Assembly: GCA_025093555.1 (NCBI GenBank)
Contig: JAIWNF010000010.1
Location: forward strand, 620,001 to 684,000
Source: Circinella umbellata
Lineage: Eukaryota > Mucoromycota > Mucoromycetes > Mucorales > Lichtheimiaceae
Length of the DNA stretch: 64,000 bases
Direction of reading: 5' to 3'
Made by a program: the position numbers and the translations under genes. Below, piece after piece: positions 24,103 through 37,488 of the stretch; the stretch's first letter is position 1; each line of letters starts with the position of its first letter. The notes below the pieces were generated by a model. It saw only the letters and a program-made list of their open reading frames with translations. It had not been told where the DNA came from and did not search any database.

Positions 24103-26779
24103 CACTTGTGTATAAAAGAGAGAGGAGAATAATTTTTTTTTTCGTCCCTGTACCCCTACCATTCCATGAAGCTTTTTTCAATCACCCCCTTTTTTTTTCT
24201 GTCTTGATTTAACTCTTTTTAAAAAAAAAAAGAAGTATAAGTTGCCTATCTGAAAAAAAATACTTTATTCTCTTTCCCCCACCTGCCCCTCCCCCCCCTG
24301 TTCTTTTTTAAGCACGCATGCAAAAACCTTTTAAATTTGTTGTTTTTGGCGCCCACTTGCTTTTTGTTATAAACATATCATAGTATCACTTAATTATGTT
24401 TGTTATTTATTTTTGATTTTTATGCAGTTTCTTGGGGGGGGAGGAGGAGGTATGTTGAGATTAGAGAAAAAAGAGGGGGAAAAAAATAAAAAATTGGGGG
24501 AGGGATAGATGATTGAAAAGTTAAAGAAAGAAAAAACCAGGCGTGTGAGCTTTTTTTATGTTTATAATAAAAAAAGTGATACGGGGATGGGACTTGGGGG
24601 AGGAGGGGGGGAGTAAATCATGTTTGCACTGTTTTAAAAAAGAGAAAAAAATGATCTTTGGTGTTGTTGAGTTTTTTCTTTGTGTTCCTCTGACGTATTT
24701 TGTTATGGTTCTTTTATTACCATCGCCGCTTGTAATCAAATAAGAGTCTGCAGTTTTGAAGGATGCAATATGACACATATCACATTAAGCATAATAACAG
24801 GTTTTGTTTTTTTCCTTCTTCTAATGATTGGCGGGCTTCCTTCTTTTTTTTTTCCCATCATGAGTGGCGTAAGTTTTTATAACTTTGGCGTTAAGGGGAC
24901 TGACAGTGTGATTTGGCAGGAAACTGGAATTAGGATGACCCTGAAGTGTAATTTAAAGATATTTCATCTGACGGTTAAAGAATTGTAACTATAGGAAGAT
25001 GTTAAAAAAATGAAAATAATTAATGACCACTATATCTTCTCTTCTATACCATGCATTTTGTAAGAAGTGAGTTGTTAAATTTACTTTCTGGCAAGTCAGT
25101 TTTTTACTTTGTTGAACCTATTATCACTTGATACCAGGCTTATGTTTTTACATCGACTTTTTAACTTTTGACCCATAAGGGTTTTAAGAATCCTTTAGCA
25201 TGGGGAGGGGGCGGGAGGGGGGGGGAAAATAAGGATAATCTATAACGGAACCCTTGTTTCTCAACCCGCCTACTGAGAACATGAAGTGTTTTTTTTTTGA
25301 CTAGCGGCATTGATCCAGGGTACGTTTATAAATGTATCTCAGTCCAGAAGCCTCAATGATTTTATCTTTATCATTGCAGAGTTTTGGTTACGGTACGTAT
25401 CTTTAGAATTAAATTGACCATGTCCTCACAATGAGTGATACCACACTCATGATCGATAAAGTTGACATCATAGGACTTTGAAATCTTCAGCTGGGCAAAA
25501 AAAAGTATTTTGTCAGGAACGAACTTGCTGTACATAGGGAAAACAAATTTCATCGATATAAGCGCACTTCTAGTTCTAATAGCATTTAGTAGTAGATAAT
25601 GCTATTGATAATGAGAAACGTTTTCTGTCGAACAAAAAAAAAAAAAAAAAAGACTAAAAAAAGAGCGGAATCATAAAATATAATTGATAAGGAAAAAAAA
25701 GGTTCATTCATTATCTTTTTAAAAGAATCAGGAAAGTCTTTATTTGGTCCCTGACCTTAGTAAGGTAGTTTATAATTTTAAAGAGACAACTCAAATGTAT
25801 TTGTTTGGGGCTCCGCTGATAATGTTGACAAAGGATGTTGGCATGGCAAACTAAACGAACTTTTTTCCTTTTAGTTGTCAGGTCTACACAAACCCCCTTG
25901 ACTACTTTTGTTACCACCAAGATTTTATAAGAAAAAACTCTTATTTTTTATTTAATGATGGGAATATTTTCTTCTTGAACAAGTGTAAATAGTTGTCGAA
26001 TGTTAAAAAAAAAAGAATACAATATATAATGATAAATGAGAGTTCTCGAATACAACTCTCTTGTTTCCGACTATGTCCGAAATAAGTCCATATAACATTT
26101 AGCGTTATACCACTTTATTAACCTTGTTTAAATTTGGAGAGAAAGACAAAAATGATCGTCCTTATTTTTTTTTCTGACGGACCAAAAAAAACTTGAGAGG
26201 TTTTATTAGCTCAGCAATAAGCATGTGATAATTTAATTGCTAAAAAAATATTAGAGGGCTTGTGCGTTACATCCTTTTCAAGGTAAGAGCGAGCGTGTTT
26301 TTGTTAAAAATTGACGCTTATTCAACTCAAATCAAAAAGATGAAATAATATTTTTCATCCTATATGAATTAAAAAGAATAACCGAGAAAAAAAATTTTGT
26401 CTAATGATTTGATAATGATATTAATGATGAATGATGTATCATTTATAATAACTACTATATTTTCTTTTTACGTACTTAATAACAAACCCCCTCCATTGAT
26501 CATTGATTCTAATAATAATATTGATTTGATATATAACTAGTTCAGATATCTTTATCTTAATTACTTTTTATATTGAAAAAGTATAAATAAAGAAACACGG
26601 AAACTGAATTAGAAAAAAAAAAAAAGCACAGACCAAAACAGAGTATACACATGTATAAACCAAAAGGAAAAAAAAGAGTTAATTATAATCTGCTTATGAT
26701 ATTTCATAAGCTTATTAGGATTTTGAAAGATGGGACTTCAGCGGCGGCGACCCAATCTATTTGCAGTAAATGTTTAGTT

Positions 26780-26790
26780 TATATAAAAAG
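26780..26790 (+). promoter_or_regulatory. TATA-like box of the acyl-CoA synthetase
   Basis: TATATAAAAAG lies about 145 nt before the ATG at 26932; the interval holds a pure (TC)n tract ending 15 nt before the start. The combination suggests a promoter with a pyrimidine-rich 5' leader. Confidence 0.45.
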
Positions 26791-26875
26791 GGTCTTAATT
26801 TTTCCTTCTTTTTCTTGTAAACTTGACACAATACCTTTTTTTTTAAAGAAAAAAAAAACTTTTATTTCTCACTCA

Positions 26876-26880
<5 letters not shown>

Positions 26881-26917
<37 letters not shown>
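26881..26917. repeat. (TC)n leader tract
   Basis: About eighteen TC units immediately upstream of the acyl-CoA synthetase start. CT-rich tracts before the start codon recur at the urease, 11254, KNH and LEA-like genes in this window. Confidence 0.9.
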
Positions 26918-26921
<4 letters not shown>

Positions 26922-26931
26922 ATATTACACA

Positions 26932-29811
26932 ATGAAAGCATACTCAATTGAAGTGGGACCTGAAATTCAACCTAATGGCGGTCGCATGCGTCGTTCTATT
27001 TTAGCAGCTGACGGCGTTGTCCGAGTTCCTAATACTGAAGTACATACATTATATGATGTATTGGACCGTAGTGTCAAAAAATATGGTGATAAGGAAGCAT
27101 TTGGTGCAAGACGCATTGAAAAAATTATTGAAGAAGAAAAGGAAGTTGTCAAGATTATTGATGGTGCCGAAAAGAAGGAAAAGAAAGTATGGAAATACTT
27201 TCAATTATCCGGTTATGAATATATTACATACAAGGAGGCAGGTGAGCGTGTTCATCAAATTGGTGCCGGTTTTGCTGCTCTTGGATTATCCGAAAAAGCC
27301 AAAGTTGAAATCTTTGCTCCTACTACGTAAGTTTTTTTTTTAAAAAATGAACACATTGTACAAAAGAAAGTGGGAGAGGGGGGTTACCATGCATGAGAAA
27401 AAAAAATCATTCAGCTTCTTGGTGTGTCGCGTGCTGTCAATAAATGAAACTAATAATTATAACCATGTTATATGGTGTAAATATAATTATTATAGAATGC
27501 ATTGGCTATTAACAGCTCATGGTCTTTTCACTCAAAATATGACAATTGTTACTGCTTATGAAACTTTGGGTGAAGAAGGATTATTGCATTCCATGTGTGA
27601 AGCTGAAGTGGAAGCCATTTTCACATCTTCCGAACTTTTACCAGTTGTTGCCAAGGTTGCTTCCAAATGTCCTTCTTTGAAGCACGTGATTTACCATGGT
27701 GAAGCTAAGGATCAAGCACTTACTAATTGTAAAGAAGCTAATAATATTCAATCTATCTTATCTATTGATGAATTAATCAAGTTGGGTCAAGAAAATCCTC
27801 GTGAAGCACGTAAACCCGAACCTGAAGATCTTTGCTGTATCATGTATACTTCGGGTAGTACTGGTAATCCTAAAGGTGTCTTATTATCTCACAAGAATAT
27901 TGTGGCAGCAAGTAAGTAAACATTTTATTTTAACTCATCCTAAGAGTGTGATGATCAAAATTTACTTATTAATGTTATTATTACTTTTAATTAGTTGGAG
28001 GTTGTAATACCTTATTGGGTCACTTGATCACAAGTAATGATTTTGTTTTGGCATATTTACCATTGGCTCACGTTCTTGAATTTGTGGTGGAAAACGCTTG
28101 TATCTTTTGGGGCATGACTCTCGGTTTTGCTAATGTTAGAACGTTAACCGATAATAGGTAATGAAAAAAAAAAAAAAGGAGAAGAAAAGTTTGAACGTGT
28201 GTGGGACAGAGAAAAGACAAAAAAAAAAAAAAAACGTGGGATAGTGAATCCACGATCAAATTTCCTTTTGAAGAAAGTCCGTTCATATTCTCATTTTTAT
28301 ATATCTTTTTTTTTTCTTAAAAGTGTACGTAACTGTAAGGGTGACATTAAAGAATTTAGACCAAGTATGTGATTTTTCTATGTTATATAAACAAATATGC
28401 ACTGACCCCAATCCATTCTCATGGTTGGAGAAAAAAAAATATGAACATGAAACTGATTTTTCATCTTTTTTTTAGCTCTTTTGACTGGTGTACCCCAAGT
28501 ATGGGAATCGATCCGAAAGGGTATTTTATCGAAATTGAATGAAACTTCACCACAAGCACAAAGAATTTTCCATCGCGCTTTTGCTACCAAAGCATGGTTA
28601 ATGGAACGTAAATTACCTACTGGATTTCTTGATATGACTGTATTTGCCAAGATTCGTGAACAAGTAGGGGGTCGTTTGAAATTGGCATTATCGGGTGGTG
28701 CACCTATTTCTTTGGAAACTCAAAAGTTTTTGTCTGTTACTGTATGTCCTATCCTTGGAGGTTATGGTATGACCGAAAGTTGTGGGTAAGTTTTTATTTT
28801 TGTTATAATGGAGTTGTTGTCAAATAAGAAAATCCGGGTCTATAATGAATAAAGTAAAGCTTAAAAAAAACCAACTTTTTTTTAACATGAAACTATTTGT
28901 AGTATGTGTTGTATTATGACACCTGAACAATTTGGTTTCGGTCACGTTGGAGGTCCTGTTCCTTGTGGTGAAATTAAGTTGGTTGATGTTCCAGATGCTG
29001 GTTACTTGTCTGCAAATGATCCACCTGCTGGTGAAGTTTGGGTAAATATCTTATTAATTTTTTTTCACACCAAACTAATTTTTATCATGATGTAGACAAA
29101 ATTCTGATTATTATTATTGTTTTTTTTTATGACAGGTCCGAGGTCCTTCCGTCACCAAGGGATACTTTAAACGCGAAGATTTAACAAAGGAAACTATTAC
29201 TGAAGACGGTTGGTTACAAACCGGTGATATTGCTATTTGGAATCCTAATGGTACCTTGAGTATTATTGATCGTAAGAAGAACTTGGTTAAATTAAGCAAC
29301 GGTGAATATATTGCGTTGGAAAAACTTGAATCTATTTACAAGAGTTGTTTACATGTCAACAATATTTGTGTCTATGCTGATTCGTTACGTCCTCGTCCCG
29401 TTGCACTTGTGGTGCCTGTCGAAAATGCAGTTCGCAAATTGGCAACTGGTTTGGGTGTCGAGTCAAAGGAATTGGAAGTTATTTGTGAAAATGATCAAGT
29501 AAAGAAGGCTGTCTTGAAATCGTTGTTGGCTCAAGGAAAGGAAGCTGGTCTCAAACCAGCAGAAATGTTGTTTGATATTCATTTGTGTAGTGAAGAATGG
29601 ACTGTTGATAATGGTTTCGTGACAGCAGCACAAAAATTGAAGCGAAGTGATATTAACAAGGAATTCAAGCAGCAATTGGACGCTATGTAAGTAAACATTT
29701 TTATATAATTATTATTATGGCAAAGAGAGTGAGGAATGAGAATTGGAATTCATTACTAATTTTGATCACTATAATTTGTACACATATAGGAACGCTGCCC
29801 AAAAGAGCTAA
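26932..29811 (+). CDS. Long-chain acyl-CoA synthetase (AMP-forming)
   Basis: Activates long-chain fatty acids to acyl-CoA using ATP, feeding beta-oxidation and lipid synthesis. Eight exons: 26932-27326, 27496-27911, 27995-28157, 28324-28364, 28476-28785, 28903-29041, 29136-29686, 29790-29811; 678 aa. ANL-superfamily motifs occur in order: [20 protein letters not shown] (phosphate loop), [36 protein letters not shown] and [15 protein letters not shown] (the conserved Lys/Gly hinge). The length and the N-terminal [11 protein letters not shown] segment fit the fungal FAA/ACSL family. No PTS1 is present, so an ER, lipid-body or membrane location is more likely. The last junction is ambiguous: an unspliced reading stops at 29690 (672 aa, ending LDAM), while splicing at GTAAGT adds NAAQKS. 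Exon 4 is only 41 nt. Confidence 0.95.
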
Positions 29812-32800
29812 CGCATCGTCATGTACAAAAAAAAACAAAGATACATTCAATATAAAGATTATACCACAAGACACAACATACATCACCTTTTTTAATTTTA
29901 GTTTCTCATTGATGAAAACCTGATATCAATGATAACACGAACAGCAACAAAGCATTCTACTTTTTTTTTTAATAAACAATTTTTAGTAATAAATAAAATT
30001 ACTTTTTTCTTTTTAACCCACCAAAAAAACATATCACTAGTGTGACTCTTGATAATTCAATACGTAGCAAATTATACATGTCTAGGAGGAATAGTACGTT
30101 ATTAGATAATATCATATATATTCATTCGGATAATAGTGCGTAAGATCTTTTACCTAGCATTTTTTTTACCTAGCAACAAAAGCTGTCAAATTTAATATAC
30201 TTTGGAATCCATAAGTTAGGTCATTAATCACTTTCCCCTTGATATTTATATTTTTTTTTTTAAAAAAAAAGAATTGGCCATCTGTAAGTTCTTTCTGATA
30301 CTGCTGCTTTTTTTTTTTTTTTTGCTTGATTTTTTCGATACAATGATTACATACGTACAAAAAATTAGAATAAGCATACGTATTTACAACAAAGAAATCT
30401 TTTGATGGTAGTAGGTGATGCTAAAAACACGCACGTTAAATCAATCTTTATTTTGTTTTTATATCATATTACATCTAATAATTGATGAACATAGAATATG
30501 TTCTTGTGTGCCATATTGCTCAAAATATAAAATTAATCCAAACCTAATTCTTTTTAAAATTATTTGTTCTTTCGTATAAAGTATCCGGGTATAATTATTT
30601 AGGACAGTTCATACACTTGTATACGTAAAGAAATTAAAAAAACCTAATGTGTTGGCAAGGAAAAAAAAAACATAGAATAAAAGAAAGAAGCACATAAAAT
30701 GGTTTTGAAGTTTCAAGGATGTTTTAAAGTTTATATTGGCTAGTAGATGCTTATTTGGGGATGGATAAGACAGAAAGAGGGAGGAAGTTTTTACTTTTGA
30801 TTATTCGAAAGGTGAGTGTATTTTGTGAATGTGTCAGTAATAATTTTTTTTCTTACCTAGTATGGTCAGAAGGGGGAGGATCCACCCAAGTTATTAAGAT
30901 TTATGCATTTGAAGACATTGTATTATAAATAATGTTTGATAAACGTACGTATAGAAGAAGCAGCTAATATAGATTTGAGATTTATCTCCACGAAACCATC
31001 TCTCCAACGTATATATATGTTTCTTTCCTTTCTTGTCATTGAGATCCACGTTATTGGGTCTACTTCCTATGTTGGAGGAACAGGCTGCAAGAGTTTTTGA
31101 TCAACTACTGATTTCACCCCTTTTTGAAAAAAAAAATATTATTACTTTTATGTTGTCAAGTTGCTGATTTTAGTTTAATTGGCAACGGCTCGTCTGTTTG
31201 TTGTTGTATATGGGTAACTGGAACGTCAGTTTGCTCCAGTGACTAGTTGATAGTTGTATAAAAATTCTTTTTTTAATGTTTTATTAATATGGTGTAATTG
31301 TTCTCGGTAGAAATTATTTTGCTTAAAGGATATTGATGTGTTCGTACATCTTGAATAGGCTAGTAATAATGTACCTTATGATTTTTATTTCCGGTTTGTT
31401 TTTGTATGCTTCAAATACATTTATTTTGGGGTTGCTTTAGTTTGATGTTGATAATGTATGCCATATTCGAGTTTTGATCTACTACTGTAAGTAGAGCATA
31501 CAGTTAAGTTGAAAAGAGACGGAAAAGTCCTGAAGAAGGGTTAAGGTCTATTGATAAAACTATATAGATGCTAGTCTCTGCCGAATATATTTGAGCTGCG
31601 CACTCTCTTTACTCTTTTTTTTTTTTAGATTTTAACACACCACCCGTTTTGTGTTTAAAACAAACGTTCATTAATGTTATCCAAGAAACGTAATTAATGA
31701 AACGATCCCATAACCCATCCATACGTAATAAGCATTAAATATAAAATGTGGAGGAGTAAAGGAATTGATTTTTGTTGTGCAGCTATTAGAAACTTTACTA
31801 AAGGAATGGTTCTTCAACCGTTTTCTGTGTTTTTCATTATTGTAGAACTCAAAGATAAAAAAACCATAAGCGAAATTTCCAAGTCCACCCCCTTCAAAAT
31901 AAAAAAAAAATTGTGCACGTGGGCATGATCTAAAGCAAAATTCTATATTAATTATTAATATTATTTATTACCTTTAATGACATTATCATAAATAGCCAAA
32001 TACGGGTTACAAAGGGACACATTTATGTCATAGCAAAGACATTTTTTCTGTTTTTGTTAATAGTATATAAATATCTCATAATTAATTTAAATAGAGCTTT
32101 TTTTTTCTTCAGCTCTATTTGTATTTTATACGGACACTTTAAAAGTCTTTAACAATTCAATATAAGTGTCTAGCATGTCAAATATATTGCTAATGGTGCG
32201 TATCAAAGGATATATTAATAGCATAAATTATGAATGTACTCAGTACCATCTGTCAACAATTACTAACCGAGGAGATCAAAATATCAAACAAAGTAAACAT
32301 ATGACGCATAAAAAGTAGCCGACAATAATACTTTGTTCGTCAATGAGATATATATAAGTATTTTATGATTGGAATTATTTAACCAGTTTTCATCACTTGA
32401 TCAACATACTTTCCTCAAAGAATTTTGTTTCGCTTAAAATTCAGTAAGTATGAAAATTCCGATTCTTGGGTATCTGTTGATTCAGAGAAGAAAAGCTATT
32501 ATGACGATCAAACGGAGATTGGGATCTATGTTTCAAGGATGAAAAGGATCAGATAGTACTCGACAAATAAAAATATAAAAAAGTCCCAAAACAGTTTTTT
32601 TTTTTTTTTCCATGCTGAATTTTTACATGCTAACTAGCAAAGGCGTTTATATATTTAGGGTAATATTATATATGGGACCATGGATTAAATTATGTTACCG
32701 TAAAATAATTTTTTTTTCTGTTATTGCTTCAACTACAACGGGTAAAATGCTATTGATGTCATTCCGTTACTTTCATACATTAGTACTATTATTTTTTTTT

Positions 32801-34044
32801 ACTCGTCTGGAGCGCTTAAATTATCGACAGGCCACTCGTCTTTATATAAATTATTGAACAAAAACAATCATGACCATTACGGGAGAAGGACATTTAGCAA
32901 GTACAATAAGCCCATTATTATTAGCATACATAGATATTGAGTTAATTATCACAAATGAAAATAAATGTGGCGATAAATGTAAATTTCAGCACTAACTAGA
33001 TTGAGTATATTAAAATTTTTTGTTTCGGTAACTCAAGGCACGGGTCCCCTAAAATAAACAGAAAATTATATTAAACAGAGGCAAAAACTCTACGTTTTTC
33101 AGATATCATAGTATGTTAAGTCTTCGTGTTGCTCAGTGAAAAAAAAAATTAATAAACGTTAGAATTTCCATAACGTGTTTTGCTTCAAGTCGTAATATGG
33201 AACACATCAATATTAATATAACGCGGAAATAACAATCTTTGTTGGTTGATGTTCAGGTATGGTTTACTCGTGGTTATGTAAAACTCAGTTTCAGCCAATA
33301 TTATGAGCAGCGGTTATCGAAAACAAGAGAAAGCGGGCAACAAGCGGGAGTTGCGCTGATGAGACACTCCCCGAAAAGTTGTTTATACACTGAGGGCGAT
33401 CCCTTCAAAACCATTTTATTGTTGAGCCATACCTTATGACGGATTTCAAAAAAAAAAAAAAAAAAAAATCTGGAAATAACCGTGTGATTGTTTTGATGGA
33501 TATTAAATAATGGATTTTTTTTTTTTTTTGAGTATAAAAAGTTTAATATATTAAAACTGCAGATAAAATCATTTTACAACCATTGTAAATAATTTGATTG
33601 GGAAAACAATGATAAAATGAGTTAATGTTACTATTATTGTTATTGGTTAGAAGGAATAACAATGAGGAAAGGAAACTAAACCCATAATAAACATTTGATA
33701 TAATATGTGGTTAAATATAACACACAAAAGTAATAGATTCGCAACAAAAAAACTTAACTTTAAATCTCAATATGACGAGATTAACCATAGTGGGAAACAC
33801 CGAGTGGTATTGCTATAAAATGATAATATAATAAAACCCTCACCAAGTAATTAGTTGTGTAACACTTCCATCATCCGAAGTAAGCTCATTTCATATGAAA
33901 CTCTTATTTTTATTATTATTTGTTCTCTCCCCCAAGAAATAATATATTATTTTTTTTTCTTTTCTTTCTTTTTTTTTTTTTTCTTCATTTTATTCCCCAC
34001 CCTTTCCTCTCCTTTCATTTTTTATTATTACTAGTGTTATAATA
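29812..34044. other. Gene-free AT-rich region
   Basis: Over 4 kb with no gene I can support. Frames are short and interrupted. Homopolymers (A20 at about 33449, T13 at about 33518) and a polypyrimidine stretch just before the KNH-domain gene (33955-34020) are the only clear structures. Frames at 31746-31928 and 33239-33439 are not low-complexity but have no recognisable motif or splice partners. Confidence 0.45.
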
Positions 34045-35280
34045 ATGCGGATTATATCGTCAGTAACAACAACAGCGTCCTTGTTATTATTATTACCATC
34101 AGTTGTATTAAGCTTAAAGATTCAACGTCCATTACCACACACGCTACAATCAGCTGGTTTAGACGTACCTTTGTCATGGACGGTTGATCCTGGAGAGAGC
34201 ATCACTTCGCTCAAAGTTATGCTCGCACAACCCGAAAATACAATTGTTGCTACGCTGGCAGAGAACGTCGATGCTACAAAAGGATCACCAGGAATCAAAA
34301 TTCCTAAAGAAACTGTAAATGGCGAGTATTATATCGTGTTAGAAGGTAATGACACTCCACCAACGCGCGCCACACAAGGTCCATTCACTGTCGTCTTTGG
34401 TAGTGCTAGCAGTTCAGCGGGTCCTTCCTCCTCCGCATCCGCAAGTGCAAGTTCATCTGCATCTGCATCATCATCAGCATCAGCAAGTAAAACAAGTGGT
34501 AGTAGTTCAGCGTCATCATCATCTTCAGCATCAAAAACATCTTCCGATAATGAAAGCTCGTCTACCTCAACATCAGATGAAGCACAAGAGTCGACTGATA
34601 AAACAGAAGGAAGTAATAACTCATTAGAAAGCGGACAAATAGCTGGTATTGTTGTCGGTGTCATTGGCGCTGGATTAGTGGTAATTACTTTATTTTTCTT
34701 ATTGAATAGAAGCAATCGCAGAACTTTAAAGATGTATATATACAATATCTTGACAAATTTTTGTCTGTTTGGTTTTCGTTAATAATGAACTTTTATTATT
34801 ATTTAGGCTGGTTTAGCAGCATTCTTTGTTTTTGTACGAAGACGAAAAAGAAATGATAACAATGATACTGGTAAAGGTGCTGATGAAGCCAACTATTATA
34901 ATAACGAATCGAATAGCAACGCCTATGTCATTGATGCTCCACAACCTCGTTACGGTCCACCACCACCTACCACTGGATATCGCAATATGAATGAACCTTA
35001 CAGTGAACCATATAATACTATGGGTGCTGGCGTCGCGCCATACAATGAACAGCAACAATATAATAATGTAATGAGTTCTGGTGCTGCGCCATACAATGAA
35101 CAACAACAATATAATAACCCAATGGGTGCTGTTGCTGGAATTACACCATACAGTGAACCTTACAACAATATGAGCAAAACATACCAACCATCAGAAGCTG
35201 TGGCAACAGCTGGGTCTTACACTATGTCACCTTCAACACCTACAACAGCAATTTCTGATAAACCTCATTCTGCCGTGTAA
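34045..35280 (+). CDS. KNH-domain, Ser-rich single-pass cell-surface protein
   Basis: Two exons (34045-34680, 34807-35280; 369 aa). A signal peptide (MRIISSVTTTASLLLLLPSVVLS) is followed by a domain of the Kre9/KNH N-terminal type (about 24-115; LSWTVDPGESI, TIVATLAENVD, GEYYIVLEGN), then a Ser/Ala-rich stalk (about 118-190) of the kind that is heavily O-mannosylated. One membrane segment (GIVVGVIGAGLVAGLAAFFV) crosses the splice junction and is followed by RRRKRN, predicting a cytoplasmic tail. The tail contains a duplicated APYNEQQQYNN unit flanked by PYSEPYN units. The layout resembles wall-stress sensors (Wsc/Mid2 type); a sensor or wall-anchoring role is inference. The unspliced reading also makes a membrane segment followed by a short tail (245 aa). 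Confidence 0.88.
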
Positions 35281-35773
35281 AAAAAAAAAAAGAAAAGCTC
35301 ATAATAATTCGTATTTATTTCTTCGTATTATATTATATTATATTATTGTATTATCATTATCACTACTTTATTCTATTACCTTGCCCCCCTTCTTCCTCTT
35401 TTCATACAAATATTTCGCTATATACTCTTTCAAGTCATTCGTTCAATTTTGGTCTTTTTTTATATATATTCATATTTACTAAACAAAAAAAAAAGATACA
35501 ATTATAATAATATTTTATTTCTTACATATATTTTATTTTACATACATCTATTATCATTTTTACAAAAATATTGATATGTAAGGGGAAAAATGGAGTAGGT
35601 ACTGATCTAAAGAATGGTCTATAAAGTATAATGTGATATAGTATGATACAAATATGATTCTCATTCCACAAACCAAGAAAAAAAAAAGAAAAGAAAAAAG
35701 TTCGATAGAGTTGAGAAACATGGATTGAAAGAAGGGAACAACGAGGGTATAAAAAATAACAATTTTTTTTTCT
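35281..35773. other. Convergent 3' flanks
   Basis: Short AT-rich region between the KNH-domain gene and the amino-acid transporter, which converge here. An AT-rich repeat TATTATATTATATTAT is at about 35326-35345. No coding sequence supported. Confidence 0.5.
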
Positions 35774-37488
35774 TCAATGAGTCGATTGTGTACGGAAATC
35801 ATGAACAAGAGCTTTGATTGCATCAATAGTACCAAAAACGCAACCAATTATACCCAAAAATACCGTCAATGCGCAGAATAACAATTCATAATATTTTTTG
35901 TTACGCCAACCAGTCAATCGCAAGTAACACAAAATGGGTAATAAAAATACGAGGCCGCAATTGGCCAACGCACCGATTAGACTCATGAAATCCGAGAAAA
36001 ATGGGACCTATCATTAAGAAAACCCATATATCCTTTTGTCAGTAAACTATTTTTTTCATGTGTAAATTTTGAAATATATTTTTCCTCCTTCTTTTTCCAC
36101 CTTATAATAGAATCAATTCTAGTGTAATTACTTACAAATACAGCAAGTACAACTAAAATCATCATAGTAACAGTACGAATTACTGCACGAGCTAACCATG
36201 CACCCCACACACCCAAACGTTCTTCATCCGCTCTCGAAAAGCGTTCAAACTCCAGCGAAAAAGAAGTAGTAAAAATGGGAATGGCCAAAATCACGTGAAT
36301 TGTCATAACAATAGTTGCCACTGTACGACCAGCTCCTAATGGTAATGAGTCATAAATGGGTGATTGTGTATCTCGACCATACGAGTAGTATCCAGGAATA
36401 GCTGTCAGAAAATAAAGTAACGTACAAGTGCTTAAACCAGCTGCTACTGCCCATTTCCATTGTTCAGGTTTACGTAATGCATGTTCGACATCTAAATATA
36501 AAAATATGCAAGTGAGGTTAGTGAATACAAAAAAAAAAAAAAACGAGGAAGATGCATAATTTACTCCTTAAAATAAAATTAATAGACAAAATATTTTACG
36601 TGGATAAGTGTTATTGCCCCCAAAAGAAAATGCAATTGTAGCTAAAGCTGTTGGAAAACCTGTCCAAATGACACCATCGTGAACCACGGTTCGTTCTGGG
36701 TGTTGATGATAATCCATTGGTGCCTGTATCACAACAACAAGTACAGCAATCATGGTACAAATAGCACCAACAGCACTTGTCAATGTTACCTCATGTAATG
36801 TTTTTTGGGTCAAAGAGGGGATCAATAGAAAGACTCCCACAATAACGGTCCAAATAACCTGTGTTAATCCTCCCGCCTACGTACAGTATAATGAAGTTTA
36901 ATGGATGAGCTTACTTATAATTCCGTTGGACTTAAAATTTGAAACAATCATAGTTGTAATAATAATAGTAGTAGTAGTCAAAAGCATATACATTACCGTA
37001 TGTTGTAATAACTGATGCATATTGCTGCCCGCCAAGACCAGGTACAATGCGGGACAACCAAACAAGTTCAAAAAATGCAATGTAGAGGCAATAATATACC
37101 CAACTTTACCAAAAGCAGCTGTACCAATAGCCTTGTAATCAGGTAATCGTTTTCCAGGCTTATAATAAAGGCATCGGATCAAAACAATACCACTGTACAC
37201 TGCCATACCGTATGCCAACAGCATGATTAAAATACCCAACCAACCACCGTCAGCAAACGCGCGTGGTAAACCTAGAGTACCAGTTCCAGCAACGACACAG
37301 ACTATATTGAAATAGGCTGTCAAGACACTACCCTTTCCATGACCAAATTCGTTTAATTGACTTTCACTACTAGGTGATTCTTCAATTGTTATATCTGGAT
37401 AAGCTTCTTCTTTTTTACTACTTCGCGGTGTAGGAACAGGTTCAGGGATCGGCGTTGAGTCCGTTTTTTCCGGTTCACTTCGTTGCAT
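35774..37488 (-). CDS. Amino-acid transporter, AAAP/AVT family
   Basis: Polytopic amino-acid/proton symporter or antiporter related to yeast Avt proteins. Four exons, right to left: 37488-36997, 36876-36600, 36491-36136, 36007-35774; 452 aa, phases consistent. A Pro/Ser/Glu-rich cytosolic N-terminus (about 1-55) precedes the first membrane helix with the family hallmark VVAGTGTLGLPRAFADGGW. About eleven membrane segments follow, including FSFGGNNTYP (the family's GH/GN-P block), IPGYYSYG and VILAIPIFTTSFSLEFE. The start is chosen because a TATA-like TATATAAAAA lies at about 37721-37730 (minus) and no ATG occurs between a likely start of transcription and 37488. An ATG at 37720 overlaps that TATA and is therefore unlikely. 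It is divergent from the secreted protease, so peptide breakdown and amino-acid uptake may be co-regulated (inference). Confidence 0.92.

Larger units (their letters stand above)
23927..26931. other. Gene-free AT-rich region and ACSL upstream region
   Basis: No gene supported over 3 kb. It contains (GT)n at 24078-24102, several G runs (about 24434, 25205) and short minus-strand frames at 25371-25553 and 25711-25920, not homopolymer-driven but unrecognised, which could be element debris. A TATA-like box (26780-26790) and a (TC)n leader (26881-26917) precede the acyl-CoA synthetase. Confidence 0.45.

Noticed and set aside
24558..24988. Overlapping 61- and 102-codon plus-strand frames
   Set aside because: No recognisable domain and no supporting splice sites or leader; Cys/Phe-rich translation of AT-rich DNA.
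26200..26260. TTAGCTCAGCAATAAGC, reminiscent of a tRNA D-arm
   Set aside because: No matching T-loop (GGTTCGAATCC-like) or acceptor stem within tRNA distance.
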